Part shown: piece after piece, positions 16,865-24,589 of the stretch
Position numbering within the stretch: the first letter of the stretch is position 1
Layout: each line of letters starts with the position of its first letter
Source of the DNA: Clostridia bacterium
GTDB lineage: Bacteria > Bacillota > Clostridia > Acetivibrionales > DSM-27016
Length of the DNA: 64,000 nt
NCBI GenBank assembly: GCA_026414765.1
Contig: JAOAIJ010000043.1
Location: forward strand, 288,650 to 352,649
Direction: 5' to 3'
The notes under the pieces: generated by a model
Database searches by the model: none
What the model saw: the letters and a program-made list of their open reading frames with translations, nothing else
What the model was told of the DNA's origin: nothing
Position numbers and translations under genes: made by a program

Positions 16865-17962
16865 TTACATAGGATATCCCTCGATAAGAACATCATTTTC
16901 AATAGTGGATACATTTACATCCCTTAGATGGAAAGCATCTTTCATAAGAAGTCTGCCTGAACCTTCTACCGGAGTAACAGCAGTTTTGCCGCCAAGTATT
17001 TTTGGTGCGATGAACATCAATACCTTATCAACTATACCTGCATCCAAAGCAGAGTAATTTATTGTTCCTCCACCTTCAAGCAGTACGCTGTCTAATTCCA
17101 GTTTATATAATTCATCCATCAGACGTACAAGATCCACTTTTCCGCTGCCGTCATCCGCTTTGATAATTCGTACTCCTTTTTTCTGAAGCAGATATTCCTT
17201 TTCTTCAGAAATTGACTGTGTTGTTGCCAGGATCATTCCTTCATTTGAGGAAATATTGATTACATTGCTCTCTAAGGGTATTCTTCCTTTACTATCCACA
17301 ATTATTCTTACCGGGTTTTTGCATGCTTTTGAAGAATTTCTGGCTGTAAGATATGGATTATCCTTTTCAACAGTATTAATTCCGACTATGATAGCTGCTA
17401 CTCTGTCTCTCAATTTATGAACATATTGCCGGGAACTTTCTCCGCTTATCCACTTGGAGTCTCCTGATACTGAAGCTATTTTTCCATCAAGGGTCATAGC
17501 AGCTTTTAAAATGACAAATGGCTTCTTTTCCGTGATATATTTTATAAATATTTCATTAAGCTTTTTTGATTCTTCATGAAGAATCCCTGTAATAACATTA
17601 ATCCCGGCATCCTGTAACATTTTTATACCTTTGCCTGATACTTTGGGATTAGGGTCGATCATACCTACTACTACTTCCTTTATTCCCGAGTCAATAATTG
17701 CTCTTGCGCAGGGTGGAGTTCTGCCATAGTGGGAACACGGTTCAAGATTAACATATAGTGTACTGCCCTGGATATTGTGTCTGGCATTTTTAAATGCAGC
17801 TGCTTCAGCATGTGGACATCCTAGAGCTTCATGATAACCTTCAGATAGTACGAGTCCGTCTTTTACAATAACTGCACCTACAAGTGGATTGGGATTGGTT
17901 TTACCCCAACCGCATTTAGCTAGTTCTAATGCTTTAGCCATATAGAATTCATGAGCACTCAT
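16865..17962 (-). CDS. ribD: Bifunctional pyrimidine deaminase / reductase
   Basis: A 365-residue protein from ATG 17962; AGGAG is 8 nt upstream, which rules out ATG 17968. The N-terminal deaminase domain has zinc motif HAEAAAF with PCSHYGRTPPC. The C-terminal reductase domain starts near residue 150 (KPFVILKAAMTLDGKIA) and includes DSVLLEGGGTINYS. It performs steps two and three of riboflavin synthesis. First gene of the operon, directly behind the FMN riboswitch. Confidence 0.97.
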   Translation of the reverse strand: MSAHEFYMAKALELAKCGWGKTNPNPLVGAVIVKDGLVLSEGYHEALGCPHAEAAAFKNARHNIQGSTLYVNLEPCSHYGRTPPCARAIIDSGIKEVVVGMIDPNPKVSGKGIKMLQDAGINVITGILHEESKKLNEIFIKYITEKKPFVILKAAMTLDGKIASVSGDSKWISGESSRQYVHKLRDRVAAIIVGINTVEKDNPYLTARNSSKACKNPVRIIVDSKGRIPLESNVINISSNEGMILATTQSISEEKEYLLQKKGVRIIKADDGSGKVDLVRLMDELYKLELDSVLLEGGGTINYSALDAGIVDKVLMFIAPKILGGKTAVTPVEGSGRLLMKDAFHLRDVNVSTIENDVLIEGYPM

Positions 17963-18035
17963 ATACATAACTCCTGTCAAAAAAATTGTCTGCTGTGCTG
18001 GTTAGTTAGCAATGCAAATTTGCCACTATTGAAAT

Positions 18036-18069
18036 AAAAAATCCCTGGAAGCAGACCTACCCCCAGGGA
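18036..18069 (-). terminator. Attenuator terminator of the FMN riboswitch
   Basis: TCCCTGG (18042-18048) pairs with CCAGGGA (18063-18069). On the minus strand the hairpin is followed by six U residues (18036-18041). It sits between the aptamer and ribD and would stop transcription when FMN is bound. Confidence 0.82.
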
Positions 18070-18086
18070 ATAAAAACATAACAAAA

Positions 18087-18250
18087 GCTTCTTTCATCCA
18101 GACTTTAAAAACCAAAAAACTCTATATGGAGAGTCTCTTGGGTTTACTGTCGGCTCCGGAATTTGACCGGATCTGCTTAAACTCAATAAGCTCGCGGGCT
18201 TACAACATATGCTGTCTACCGCCGGTACGGAATTTCACCTGTCCCTGAAG
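18087..18250 (-). ncRNA. FMN riboswitch (RFN element)
   Basis: Minus-strand reading shows the ordered RFN landmarks: CTTCAGGGACAGGTGAAATT, then ACCGGCGGTAGACAGC, GCCCGCGAGC, CAAATTCCGGAGCCGACAGT, and the closing GTCTGGATGAAAGAAG. The variable arm near 18105-18145 carries a long hairpin. It binds FMN and controls ribDEBAH through the attenuator at 18036-18069. Confidence 0.97.
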
Positions 18251-18268
18251 TGCTATTAATTTAGAAAG

Positions 18269-18297
18269 AATATATCACCTGAAATGCAATCAGTCAA
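18269..18297 (-). promoter_or_regulatory. ribD operon promoter
   Basis: Read on the minus strand: TTGACT (18292-18297), 17-nt spacer, TATATT (18269-18274). The predicted start falls about 12 nt before the riboswitch. Confidence 0.75.
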
Positions 18298-18380
18298 GGG
18301 GATGAAGTGTATAGGCTTTAAGCCCGCCCCAAAAGCACCGGGAAATAAAAATACATATTGAAAAAATATCTAAACAATAT

Positions 18381-18404
18381 AAAAACCTCTGTAAAGAGGT
18401 TTTT
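18381..18404. terminator. Terminator after the PIG-L deacetylase gene
   Basis: AAAAACCTCT (18381-18390), loop GTAA, AGAGGTTTTT (18395-18404): a 10-bp perfect stem with T-runs on both strands. It lies 11 nt past the minus-strand stop at 18415. Confidence 0.85.
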
Positions 18405-18414
18405 ATAAGTGCAA

Positions 18415-19263
18415 TCATAGGACTTTGGAAAGTTTATTTGCTACATCCAGGTTGAAGCGGTTTATTAAACCCTGGACATATTCTATAATATTTAGGTTTA
18501 TATCATATATAAGAGGAGTCAGATCCATTCCATAAATAAGAGAAGAAGAGGTATCATAACTGTGAGCGGCACAATAGGTAGCATTTGCCAGTCGTCTTCC
18601 TGCAGTAGCGATATCATATCTTTTGCCTCCGCAAACCTGAGAGTCGAAGACTTCTACGAGTGCAGCCGCAATATTTGAATGAGAAGATACGTCAAAAACC
18701 ACTTTCTCATCATCATTTAGCCAGTCAAGATTTCTCCATACCTCACAACCATAAAGCTTTTCAGGTCTCACACCGGCAGGGAGCTCCCTTAATGCAGCTA
18801 TTACTTTGATTACAACGCCAAGATGAGTTTCATGCTTGTCTGCAAGGTTATGAGTATAAATAACTTTGGGCTTTGAGAGTTTTATCAGTTCCTTTAACTC
18901 TTCTATTACTTCCCGGTTATTTTTGTCTTTCACTGCGGAGCTTTTATACTCAAGCATGGCTTGTGCTCCGTATTCTCCTATAAATGCAGCTTTTTTTTGC
19001 TCAAGTTTTCTTATCTTTTGCATATCATCATCAGTATAGGATGCGTATATGCCATTCCTCGGACTTCCTGCACCATCGGTGACAACTACCCCGAAAAACC
19101 ATTCATCGGCTTTCCCGAAGCATTTCAATATACCGTCATACGCCATTATTTCTATATCATCCTGATGGGCTGAAACAGCCATATGAGTAGTTCTCTTTAC
19201 AGCTTCCTCTACAGGAGTATTATCAGGTATAAAGATTTCAGCGCCCGGGTTATTAAGCTTCAT
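18415..19263 (-). CDS. PIG-L family zinc deacetylase
   Basis: A 282-residue protein from ATG 19263 (AGAGG 9 nt upstream; ATG 19272 would have no gap). SAHQDDIEIMAYDGI near residue 32 is the AHxDD(E) zinc and catalytic motif, and THNLADKHETHLGV near 140 supplies the third zinc ligand. Family members remove N-acetyl groups from sugars (GlcNAc-PI, mycothiol and bacillithiol precursors, or other glycans). A bacillithiol BshB role is possible, but no bshA or bshC is in the window, so the substrate stays open. The DUF362-ferredoxin gene upstream is close (26 nt plus leader) and probably co-transcribed. Confidence 0.87.
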   Translation of the reverse strand: MKLNNPGAEIFIPDNTPVEEAVKRTTHMAVSAHQDDIEIMAYDGILKCFGKADEWFFGVVVTDGAGSPRNGIYASYTDDDMQKIRKLEQKKAAFIGEYGAQAMLEYKSSAVKDKNNREVIEELKELIKLSKPKVIYTHNLADKHETHLGVVIKVIAALRELPAGVRPEKLYGCEVWRNLDWLNDDEKVVFDVSSHSNIAAALVEVFDSQVCGGKRYDIATAGRRLANATYCAAHSYDTSSSLIYGMDLTPLIYDINLNIIEYVQGLINRFNLDVANKLSKVL

Positions 19264-19288
19264 TCTTATCATCCTCTACATCATAGTA

Positions 19289-20371
19289 TTACTTTATTTC
19301 CTGTATAGTGTACTCCTGAGTACCAAGACCTCTTTTTTCCAATTCGTTTAGCTGTATATAAGGGTTTTTACCATGAAGCCTTTCAAAAAGATGTCCATTG
19401 GCTTTGAGTTCGTGTCCTTGCGGTACACCTGCCATTATTAAGTTTTCTATTTTAATAGAATCTATACAAGCCCTTTCGATCGCTACTATATCCTGAGAGG
19501 CCATTATACCTATATCAGGCACCAGAGCGGGGGTAGTAAAGCCCCAACAATCACACAGGGCAGTAATATTTGTAAGGAAGTTGATATAGAATACATTTCC
19601 AGGCCGGAAGGTTTTCAGAACTTCTTCGGTACATATAGCCATTCCTGTCTGGAAATCTTCAAATTTATTATCGTTCATTGTTATGGCATTTGTTGGACAA
19701 ACTTTTACACAATGCTGGCAGTAAGTACAATGATGGAAGAAAACCTGATATTTGTTTTCGTTGTCGAATTTATTGGCATTATGATTACAGTTGCTAATAC
19801 ACTCGGAACAATGAATACACAAATCCTCGCTCCAATCAAGTCCACCTTCAAGGCCATGTATTTGCCCTCTGGTCCTATCGGTAACACAGCCCATTGCTAT
19901 GTTTTTACATGCGCCACCATAGCCGCACGCACCATGTCCCTTTACATGAGACAAATCAATCATTACTTCTGCATCATAGATATTGCCGGCTATATCAACG
20001 TTTTTAAAAGTTTTGAAATCAACATGTTTTTCATAATAATACTTGCTTGTTACGCCACAGGCGTAGACTATCGGAACACCAAGGTATTCTTCCGTATAGC
20101 CGCGTACTCTTGCAGAACTGATATCCTGATCTGTAATATAGATATTTGCTCCATAGCTTTTCAGCTTATCAATAAGTATTTTGACAAAAAGAGGGTGGAT
20201 AGTCGAATATCCGATATTTCTGCCAAGATGCATTTTTATGGCAGTAAGCTTTCCTTTTACTGCATTCTGAAAGCTCATATTATCAATCATTCTTTCAAAT
20301 TTTGCGGGGAGTGTTGCACTGGAATCATATTTTTCGTAATTTACTGATGAAAATAAAACGCTGGAACTCAT
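19289..20371 (-). CDS. DUF362 protein with 2[4Fe-4S] ferredoxin domain
   Basis: A 360-residue protein from ATG 20371 (GGAGG 7 nt upstream). The DUF362 body (AIKMHLGRNIGYSTIHPLFV, EVMIDLSHVKGHGACGYGGA) is interrupted or followed near residues 190-240 by two clusters, CIHCSECISNC and CTYCQHCVKVCP, of the bacterial ferredoxin type. Clostridial genomes often carry these as 'DUF362 domain-containing 4Fe-4S protein'; an electron-transfer or redox-enzyme role is inferred, and nothing more specific is known to me. Likely in one unit with the PIG-L deacetylase. Confidence 0.85.
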   Translation of the reverse strand: MSSSVLFSSVNYEKYDSSATLPAKFERMIDNMSFQNAVKGKLTAIKMHLGRNIGYSTIHPLFVKILIDKLKSYGANIYITDQDISSARVRGYTEEYLGVPIVYACGVTSKYYYEKHVDFKTFKNVDIAGNIYDAEVMIDLSHVKGHGACGYGGACKNIAMGCVTDRTRGQIHGLEGGLDWSEDLCIHCSECISNCNHNANKFDNENKYQVFFHHCTYCQHCVKVCPTNAITMNDNKFEDFQTGMAICTEEVLKTFRPGNVFYINFLTNITALCDCWGFTTPALVPDIGIMASQDIVAIERACIDSIKIENLIMAGVPQGHELKANGHLFERLHGKNPYIQLNELEKRGLGTQEYTIQEIK

Positions 20372-20469
20372 GTGTAGGCCTCCTTTTTTTTTGCAAATCA
20401 ATGTTAATTATATCATTCGCATTTTGCCGTGAAAAGTAGTCAGGCATAGATAAAAATTAGCTATAAGGT

Positions 20470-22347
20470 TTATTCTTTACTTTTGAAAGCATTTTTTTCT
20501 ATTATCAACTGAGAGACAGCATATTCCTCCATATAATTCTTCAATTCGACTTTATAGCTTTCATCTGTATAGGGACTGCCAGTATTAATATCATATGCCT
20601 TGTTATGACTGTTCACATATAAAAATTTGTCAGTGACTAAAGAATTATTTCTCAGAAGAGCGTATCCGGCCTTCGTATTGAACAAGTCTTTGCCTATAGC
20701 CTTCGAACTGTTCAGCCCCATTAAATTTGCTACAGTAGGCATTATATCTATTTCACCGCCGGTTACACTGAATGTATTACCATTTTCAAGCCCGGGGTAA
20801 TGGATAATAAGCGGCACTTTCTGGAGCTTTATCCATTCAGTATCGCTGTTCTTTATATTAAGAAATTCTGCAAGGTCTTTTGTCTCTTCCTTTGGAATTC
20901 CGTAGTGATCGCCATAAATAACAAGCAGGCTGCTGCTAAACAAACCTTTACTTTTAAGTTCGTTAATAAAACTTCCCAGACAGCTGTCAGAATAATTTAC
21001 TGCTTTTAAATACCTTCCCAACAATGTGTTTTCGTACTTTCCTACATCCAGACTGCTGCGGCTTGAATAATCAAAATTATAAGGGAAGTGGCTGGATAAA
21101 GTGATTAACAGACTGTAAAAGGGCTTAGAGGTATCAATAAGTTTGAGGGACTGACTTAAGAATGAAGCATCACTCAAACCCCAACCAACCTTTTCGTCAA
21201 GGGTGTAGCTTGGATTACTGTGAAAGGCTTTAAAACCGAGAGATTTATACATTGTAGATCTATTCCAGAAACTGGGTCTGTTTGCATGGAATGCGAGGGT
21301 ATCATAGCCCTGACGGTTTAAAAGTCCGGGCAGTGAAATGAAAGTATTGCCTGCATACCTGAAGTTTACACTTCCGTGTCTGATAGGGTACATGGAAGTA
21401 TTAACCATAAATTCAGCATCGGAAGTATTGCCGTCACCTATCTGATAGAAAAAGTTATTGAAGTATGCACTTTCTTTAATAAGTTTATTCAGGTTTGGGG
21501 TGATTTCCTGACCATTAATCTGCTTTCTGATTACAAATTCCTGCAAAGCCTCTACCTGTATTATTATTAAATTTTTTCCTTTTGCCAGATTTTTAAAATT
21601 CTCCTGCCTGGAGGTATTTTTTATTTTATAGTAATTATCGATACGTTTCTGTTCATCTGTACTAAGCTTTTTTCCCTCTAGAAATGTTTCCTTTACAAAG
21701 TTTTTTGTATCATAAAAGTGATAAAAAGAAAGGCCTACGTATTTGCATACATAGTTGTTATCCAGTATGAATGCCGGTTTGTAAGCTTTACTGTATGATG
21801 TATGAACCATAAATAGTCCTGCTAAAAGCAGCAAGACGGCCGTAATGAATTTTATTCCAATACTTATCCTTCCGACGACTTTTTTGTTAATAAGAACAAA
21901 GCAAGTGACAATGACAGGCAAATCGGCAATAAAAACTATATCCTTCATTTTAAACAGGCTAAGCGCGCTGCCACCAATCGAGTCCGCAACTCCTACCTGA
22001 TACAGGACAGTTATTGAAAGGGGGTGGTAATAATACCTGAAATAAATTGTATCAGCTAGAATAAATAGTGATACCGCAAAATGCAAAAGAATAAAAACAA
22101 GGTATCTTTTCCTGTTGGAAACAAGAATAAAAAAGGATGCGATTGCAAGAAGTGCACCAATGGTACCTATATACATAAACAGATTAAGTTTGTTGAAAAA
22201 GGGTAAAGTGTTTATTTCAGATGTAAACTGGAAATAAAGAGCTTTAGCAAATAAGCCACCAAAGAAAGTTATCCAGAAAAGTGCTTTTATAAGGTGAATA
22301 GTTTCAAATTTTGTATTGAATTTCTGCTTCAATAAATTTGTATTCAA
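20470..22347 (-). CDS. LTA synthase family phosphoglycerol transferase
   Basis: A 625-residue protein starting at TTG 22347 (AGGAG 8 nt upstream). The N-terminal ~210 residues hold about five membrane segments. The extracellular sulfatase-fold domain follows: IIIQVEALQEFV (metal and nucleophile region; the usual catalytic Thr falls at TPNLNKL or the DGNTSDAEF segment), MYPIRHGSVNFRY and VIYGDHYGIP near the end. LtaS-type enzymes polymerise glycerol phosphate from phosphatidylglycerol on the outer membrane face. The gene is divergent from the ECF sigma factor, so the 302-bp gap may serve both. It may alternatively modify other surface glycans. Confidence 0.88.
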   Translation of the reverse strand: MNTNLLKQKFNTKFETIHLIKALFWITFFGGLFAKALYFQFTSEINTLPFFNKLNLFMYIGTIGALLAIASFFILVSNRKRYLVFILLHFAVSLFILADTIYFRYYYHPLSITVLYQVGVADSIGGSALSLFKMKDIVFIADLPVIVTCFVLINKKVVGRISIGIKFITAVLLLLAGLFMVHTSYSKAYKPAFILDNNYVCKYVGLSFYHFYDTKNFVKETFLEGKKLSTDEQKRIDNYYKIKNTSRQENFKNLAKGKNLIIIQVEALQEFVIRKQINGQEITPNLNKLIKESAYFNNFFYQIGDGNTSDAEFMVNTSMYPIRHGSVNFRYAGNTFISLPGLLNRQGYDTLAFHANRPSFWNRSTMYKSLGFKAFHSNPSYTLDEKVGWGLSDASFLSQSLKLIDTSKPFYSLLITLSSHFPYNFDYSSRSSLDVGKYENTLLGRYLKAVNYSDSCLGSFINELKSKGLFSSSLLVIYGDHYGIPKEETKDLAEFLNIKNSDTEWIKLQKVPLIIHYPGLENGNTFSVTGGEIDIMPTVANLMGLNSSKAIGKDLFNTKAGYALLRNNSLVTDKFLYVNSHNKAYDINTGSPYTDESYKVELKNYMEEYAVSQLIIEKNAFKSKE

Positions 22348-22496
22348 ATCTTTTGCTCCTTTTTATAGAATAGACAGTGCATGTTAATTATTCTAATCTA
22401 ATTGGTTGCAGTTTTCAACTGAAATAGATTGTAATTTGCTAAAGCGTTTTAAGTGAAACTGCCATAAATGGATCATATGGAAGGTTGTTTGCTTAA

Positions 22497-22522
22497 TGAA
22501 CTTTTTTGTAATCAAATCCGTA
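22497..22522 (+). promoter_or_regulatory. Candidate ECF (sigma-Y-like) promoter of the sigma factor operon
   Basis: TGAACT (22497-22502), 16 nt, CGTA (22519-22522), inside a longer shared pattern AATGAACTTTTT...CGTAnTATC that recurs at 24319-24344 before yxlE. GAAC at -35 and CGT at -10 are the hallmark of ECF promoters. It leaves a leader of about 120 nt before ATG 22650. The rest of the 22348-22649 gap shows nothing else that I recognise. Confidence 0.6.
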
Positions 22523-22649
22523 TTATCAACAGTGGGATAATAGTATATAATTGTATTAGATTCCAAGCAGCATAAGTTATGCATTGTAAAGGAATTTTCC
22601 TATTATTGCGGGATATAGTACCTATTACAAAAAAGGAAACTGTACAATT

Positions 22650-23171
22650 ATGGATGAAATATTGATTGGAAAGGCAAGGAGCGGAAACCAGGAAGCATTG
22701 GCGCAGCTGCTTTATCTTAACTACGAATTTGTATACAGATACCTTGTGAAATTCACACTGAATGTAAATATTGCTGAAGATCTTACTCAGGAAACCATGG
22801 TTAAAGCCATAGAGAAGTTTCATTTATATATTCCGGAAAAATCGAAATTTTCCACATGGCTTATAGCAATAGCACAGAATATATATCTGGATGGGATCAG
22901 AAAGCATAAAAGAGAACAGAAGTATATTGAAACAGACGGGATTGGTGAAGAATTTTCTTCAGACTCAGGTGGGCATGATGATTCTTGGAACAGGATGCTG
23001 GATGAACTGACAAAGCTATCCGAAGAAGTAAGAATACCTCTGGTAATGAAACATTATTACGGATATTCATATGAGGAAATTGCTGTAGCGATGCAAATCC
23101 CTTTGGGAACTGTAAAATCAAGAATACATAACGGGTTAAAATCGCTTAGAAAGGAGTTTGAACATGACTAA
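22650..23171 (+). CDS. sigY: ECF RNA polymerase sigma factor, SigY-like
   Basis: A 173-residue ECF sigma factor. Region 2 (about 5-75) includes AEDLTQETMVKAIEKF and FSTWLIAIAQNIYLDGIRKH. Region 4 (about 115-170) includes MKHYYGYSYEEIAVAMQIPL and GTVKSRIHNGLKSLRKEFE. Assignment to the SigY branch rests on the neighbours, which match B. subtilis sigY-yxlCDEFG in order. The next ORF overlaps by 8 nt. Predicted autoregulation through the TGAACT-N16-CGTA promoter. Confidence 0.85.
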   Translation: MDEILIGKARSGNQEALAQLLYLNYEFVYRYLVKFTLNVNIAEDLTQETMVKAIEKFHLYIPEKSKFSTWLIAIAQNIYLDGIRKHKREQKYIETDGIGEEFSSDSGGHDDSWNRMLDELTKLSEEVRIPLVMKHYYGYSYEEIAVAMQIPLGTVKSRIHNGLKSLRKEFEHD

Positions 23172-23493
23172 GAATGATAATAAGGACGATGCTATTTTGC
23201 AAAAAATGAGGGAAAGCCTGGATTCCATCGATAAAAAGCTGGAAGTGAAAACTCCTGATATGGCGTATTTCAGGAAAATGGTTGCAGACGGTGCGGAGAA
23301 AAAGCAGAAGCATAAAAGAAAAGAAACATTAGTATTCGTAGCGGCGGCAGTAAGTATACTTACTTTGGAGATTTACACTTTTAATCTGTCGATGATATTT
23401 TTTGCGATAGTGCAGGGGGTTGCTCTGTTATCTTTACCTGCGTTATTGTTTATATTGTTTAGACAAAGAAATAGGCAGGGGGGAGTACGGTGA
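23164..23493 (+). CDS. yxlC: YxlC-like sigma-Y negative regulator
   Basis: A 109-residue protein from ATG 23164 (AAGGAG 7 nt upstream; TTG 23158 is too close). The N-terminal cytoplasmic part has the TPDMAYFRKMV segment typical of the YxlC/DUF5345 family, then two membrane helices (about 60-78 and 83-102). In B. subtilis, YxlC with YxlD restrains SigY, so this is the likely anti-sigma partner. Overlaps sigY by 8 nt and the next gene by 4 nt. Confidence 0.75.
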   Translation: MTKNDNKDDAILQKMRESLDSIDKKLEVKTPDMAYFRKMVADGAEKKQKHKRKETLVFVAAAVSILTLEIYTFNLSMIFFAIVQGVALLSLPALLFILFRQRNRQGGVR

Positions 23494-23708
23494 ATAGTGG
23501 TTTGCATGGAACACAGGAGATTTCTCTGCCTGGATGGATTGCCCTGGCCGTAATCCTGTTTACTCAAAGTATCTGGCTTTTTACGGACGGACAGAAAAGA
23601 AGTGCAAAGTATTGGTTTTGGGGTATCTGGGGTTTGACTACATTCCCGATGCCTACCATATTGTACTTGATTTTTGTAAGAAGAATTTTTAAGAAAAAAG
23701 AAAACTAA
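23490..23708 (+). CDS. yxlD: YxlD-like small membrane protein
   Basis: A 72-residue protein from GTG 23490 with GGGGGGAG 5 nt upstream, overlapping yxlC by 4 nt. Two hydrophobic helices (LPGWIALAVILFTQSIWLF and a second ending at IFVRRIFKKKEN) with a charged tail. Position and size match YxlD of the sigma-Y operon, which assists YxlC in inhibiting SigY. A strong terminator follows, unlike in B. subtilis where the operon continues. Confidence 0.65.
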   Translation: MNSGLHGTQEISLPGWIALAVILFTQSIWLFTDGQKRSAKYWFWGIWGLTTFPMPTILYLIFVRRIFKKKEN

Positions 23709-23714
23709 TCAGAC

Positions 23715-23759
23715 CAAAAAATCCTAAAACAATAACCTATATTATTTTAGGATTTTTTG
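23715..23759 (+). terminator. Terminator after yxlD
   Basis: CAAAAAATCCTAAAA (23715-23729) pairs exactly with TTTTAGGATTTTTTG (23745-23759), ending in a T-run. Confidence 0.85.
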
Positions 23760-23793
23760 TTTTACTTTTTTGGACATAAATGCGAATTTATTG

Positions 23794-23841
23794 TTGCAAT
23801 TGGGAAGGACTGGTGATAAAATGTAAACGAACAAACGTTCG
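23794..23841 (+). promoter_or_regulatory. Promoter and inverted-repeat operator of the DUF3795 gene
   Basis: TTGCAA (23794-23799), 17 nt, TAAAAT (23817-23822). CGAAC-AAAC-GTTCG (23828-23841) lies on the expected start site and resembles TetR-family operators. No cognate regulator is adjacent. Confidence 0.5.
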
Positions 23842-23891
23842 GATATGTTAAATGGTATTAACAATTGAGAATTAATAAGGAGGGTTTTGTT

Positions 23892-24221
23892 GTGAGTGAA
23901 ATTATTGCTTATTGTGGAATTCTATGCAATGAATGTCCGGGGTATAAGGCTACGGTACAAAATGATGATTCACTTAGGGAAAAGACGGCAGAGGAATGGA
24001 AGAAGTTTAGTCCGGATATAAAAGCTGAGGATATAAACTGTCTTGGGTGCAAATCCGATACTGTATTCGGGTATTGCAAGGTATGCGAGATAAGAGCCTG
24101 CGGTATGGAAAAAGAACTGGAAAACTGTGCGGGTTGTAGTTCATATGGATGCGATAAATTGGAGAGCTTCCTTAAAAACGTACCAGAGGTCAGAGAAAGA
24201 CTTGAGAAACTAAGAAAATAA
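23892..24221 (+). CDS. DUF3795 cysteine-rich protein
   Basis: A 109-residue protein from GTG 23892 (AGGAGGG 7-8 nt upstream). It has eleven cysteines in the DUF3795 pattern: AYCGILCNECPGYKA at the start, then CLGCKSD, YCKVCEIRACG and CAGCSSYGCDKL. Probably metal binding; the function is not established. Odd placement: it sits between yxlD and yxlE, bracketed by its own promoter and two terminators, so it looks inserted into an ancestral sigma-Y operon and independently controlled. Confidence 0.8.
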   Translation: MSEIIAYCGILCNECPGYKATVQNDDSLREKTAEEWKKFSPDIKAEDINCLGCKSDTVFGYCKVCEIRACGMEKELENCAGCSSYGCDKLESFLKNVPEVRERLEKLRK

Positions 24222-24242
24222 GGCTATAAGTTTGATAGTGTA

Positions 24243-24296
24243 AAGTGTAAGTGCTAAACACTGAATTATCTGTGTTGAGCATTTGCACTTTTTTTG
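24243..24296 (+). terminator. Terminator after the DUF3795 gene
   Basis: AAGTGTAAGTGCTAAACAC pairs with GTGTTGAGCATTTGCACTT (19 positions, a few wobbles or mismatches), then T7. It isolates the gene from yxlE. Confidence 0.75.
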
Positions 24297-24318
24297 TGCA
24301 AATAATTTTGATTCATAA

Positions 24319-24344
24319 TGAACTTTTTAAAATACGGAAACGTA
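24319..24344 (+). promoter_or_regulatory. Second sigma-Y-like promoter, before yxlEFG
   Basis: TGAACT (24319-24324), 16 nt, CGTA (24341-24344), with the same flanks (AA before, ATATC after) as 22497-22522. It would re-join yxlEFG to the SigY regulon after the terminators upstream. Confidence 0.65.
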
Positions 24345-24392
24345 ATATCTTTGAAAAACAAAACAAATGTATTTTAGAAAGAAGGTATTATT

Positions 24393-24587
24393 ATGGACAA
24401 AACAACAATAATAATGATGGCAGTGCCCTTAATTATCATTCAATTCGGACTTCAGCTCACAGCTATGGTTAAGTTGATAAAAAATCGGAATATCAAGGCT
24501 GAACAAAAGGCTATATGGGCTATTGTAATTGTTATTTCAGGCTATATTGGCTCTATAGTATATTTTGTTGCCAGAAAGGATGACTAG
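24393..24587 (+). CDS. yxlE: YxlE-like PLDc_N small membrane protein
   Basis: A 64-residue protein with two membrane helices; the second ends IGSIVYFVARKDD, the G-x-x-x-Y-F/Y-x-x-x-R/K pattern of the PLDc_N (phospholipase D-nuclease N-terminal) family. In B. subtilis YxlE lies in the sigY operon and affects SigY activity. ATG 24393 with an AAGAAGG ribosome binding site; 2 nt before yxlF. Confidence 0.75.
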   Translation: MDKTTIIMMAVPLIIIQFGLQLTAMVKLIKNRNIKAEQKAIWAIVIVISGYIGSIVYFVARKDD

Positions 24588-24589
24588 CT

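Noticed and set aside
24251..24472. 73-codon plus-strand ORF before yxlE
   Set aside because: It begins within a terminator hairpin and overlaps yxlE in another frame without its own ribosome binding site.
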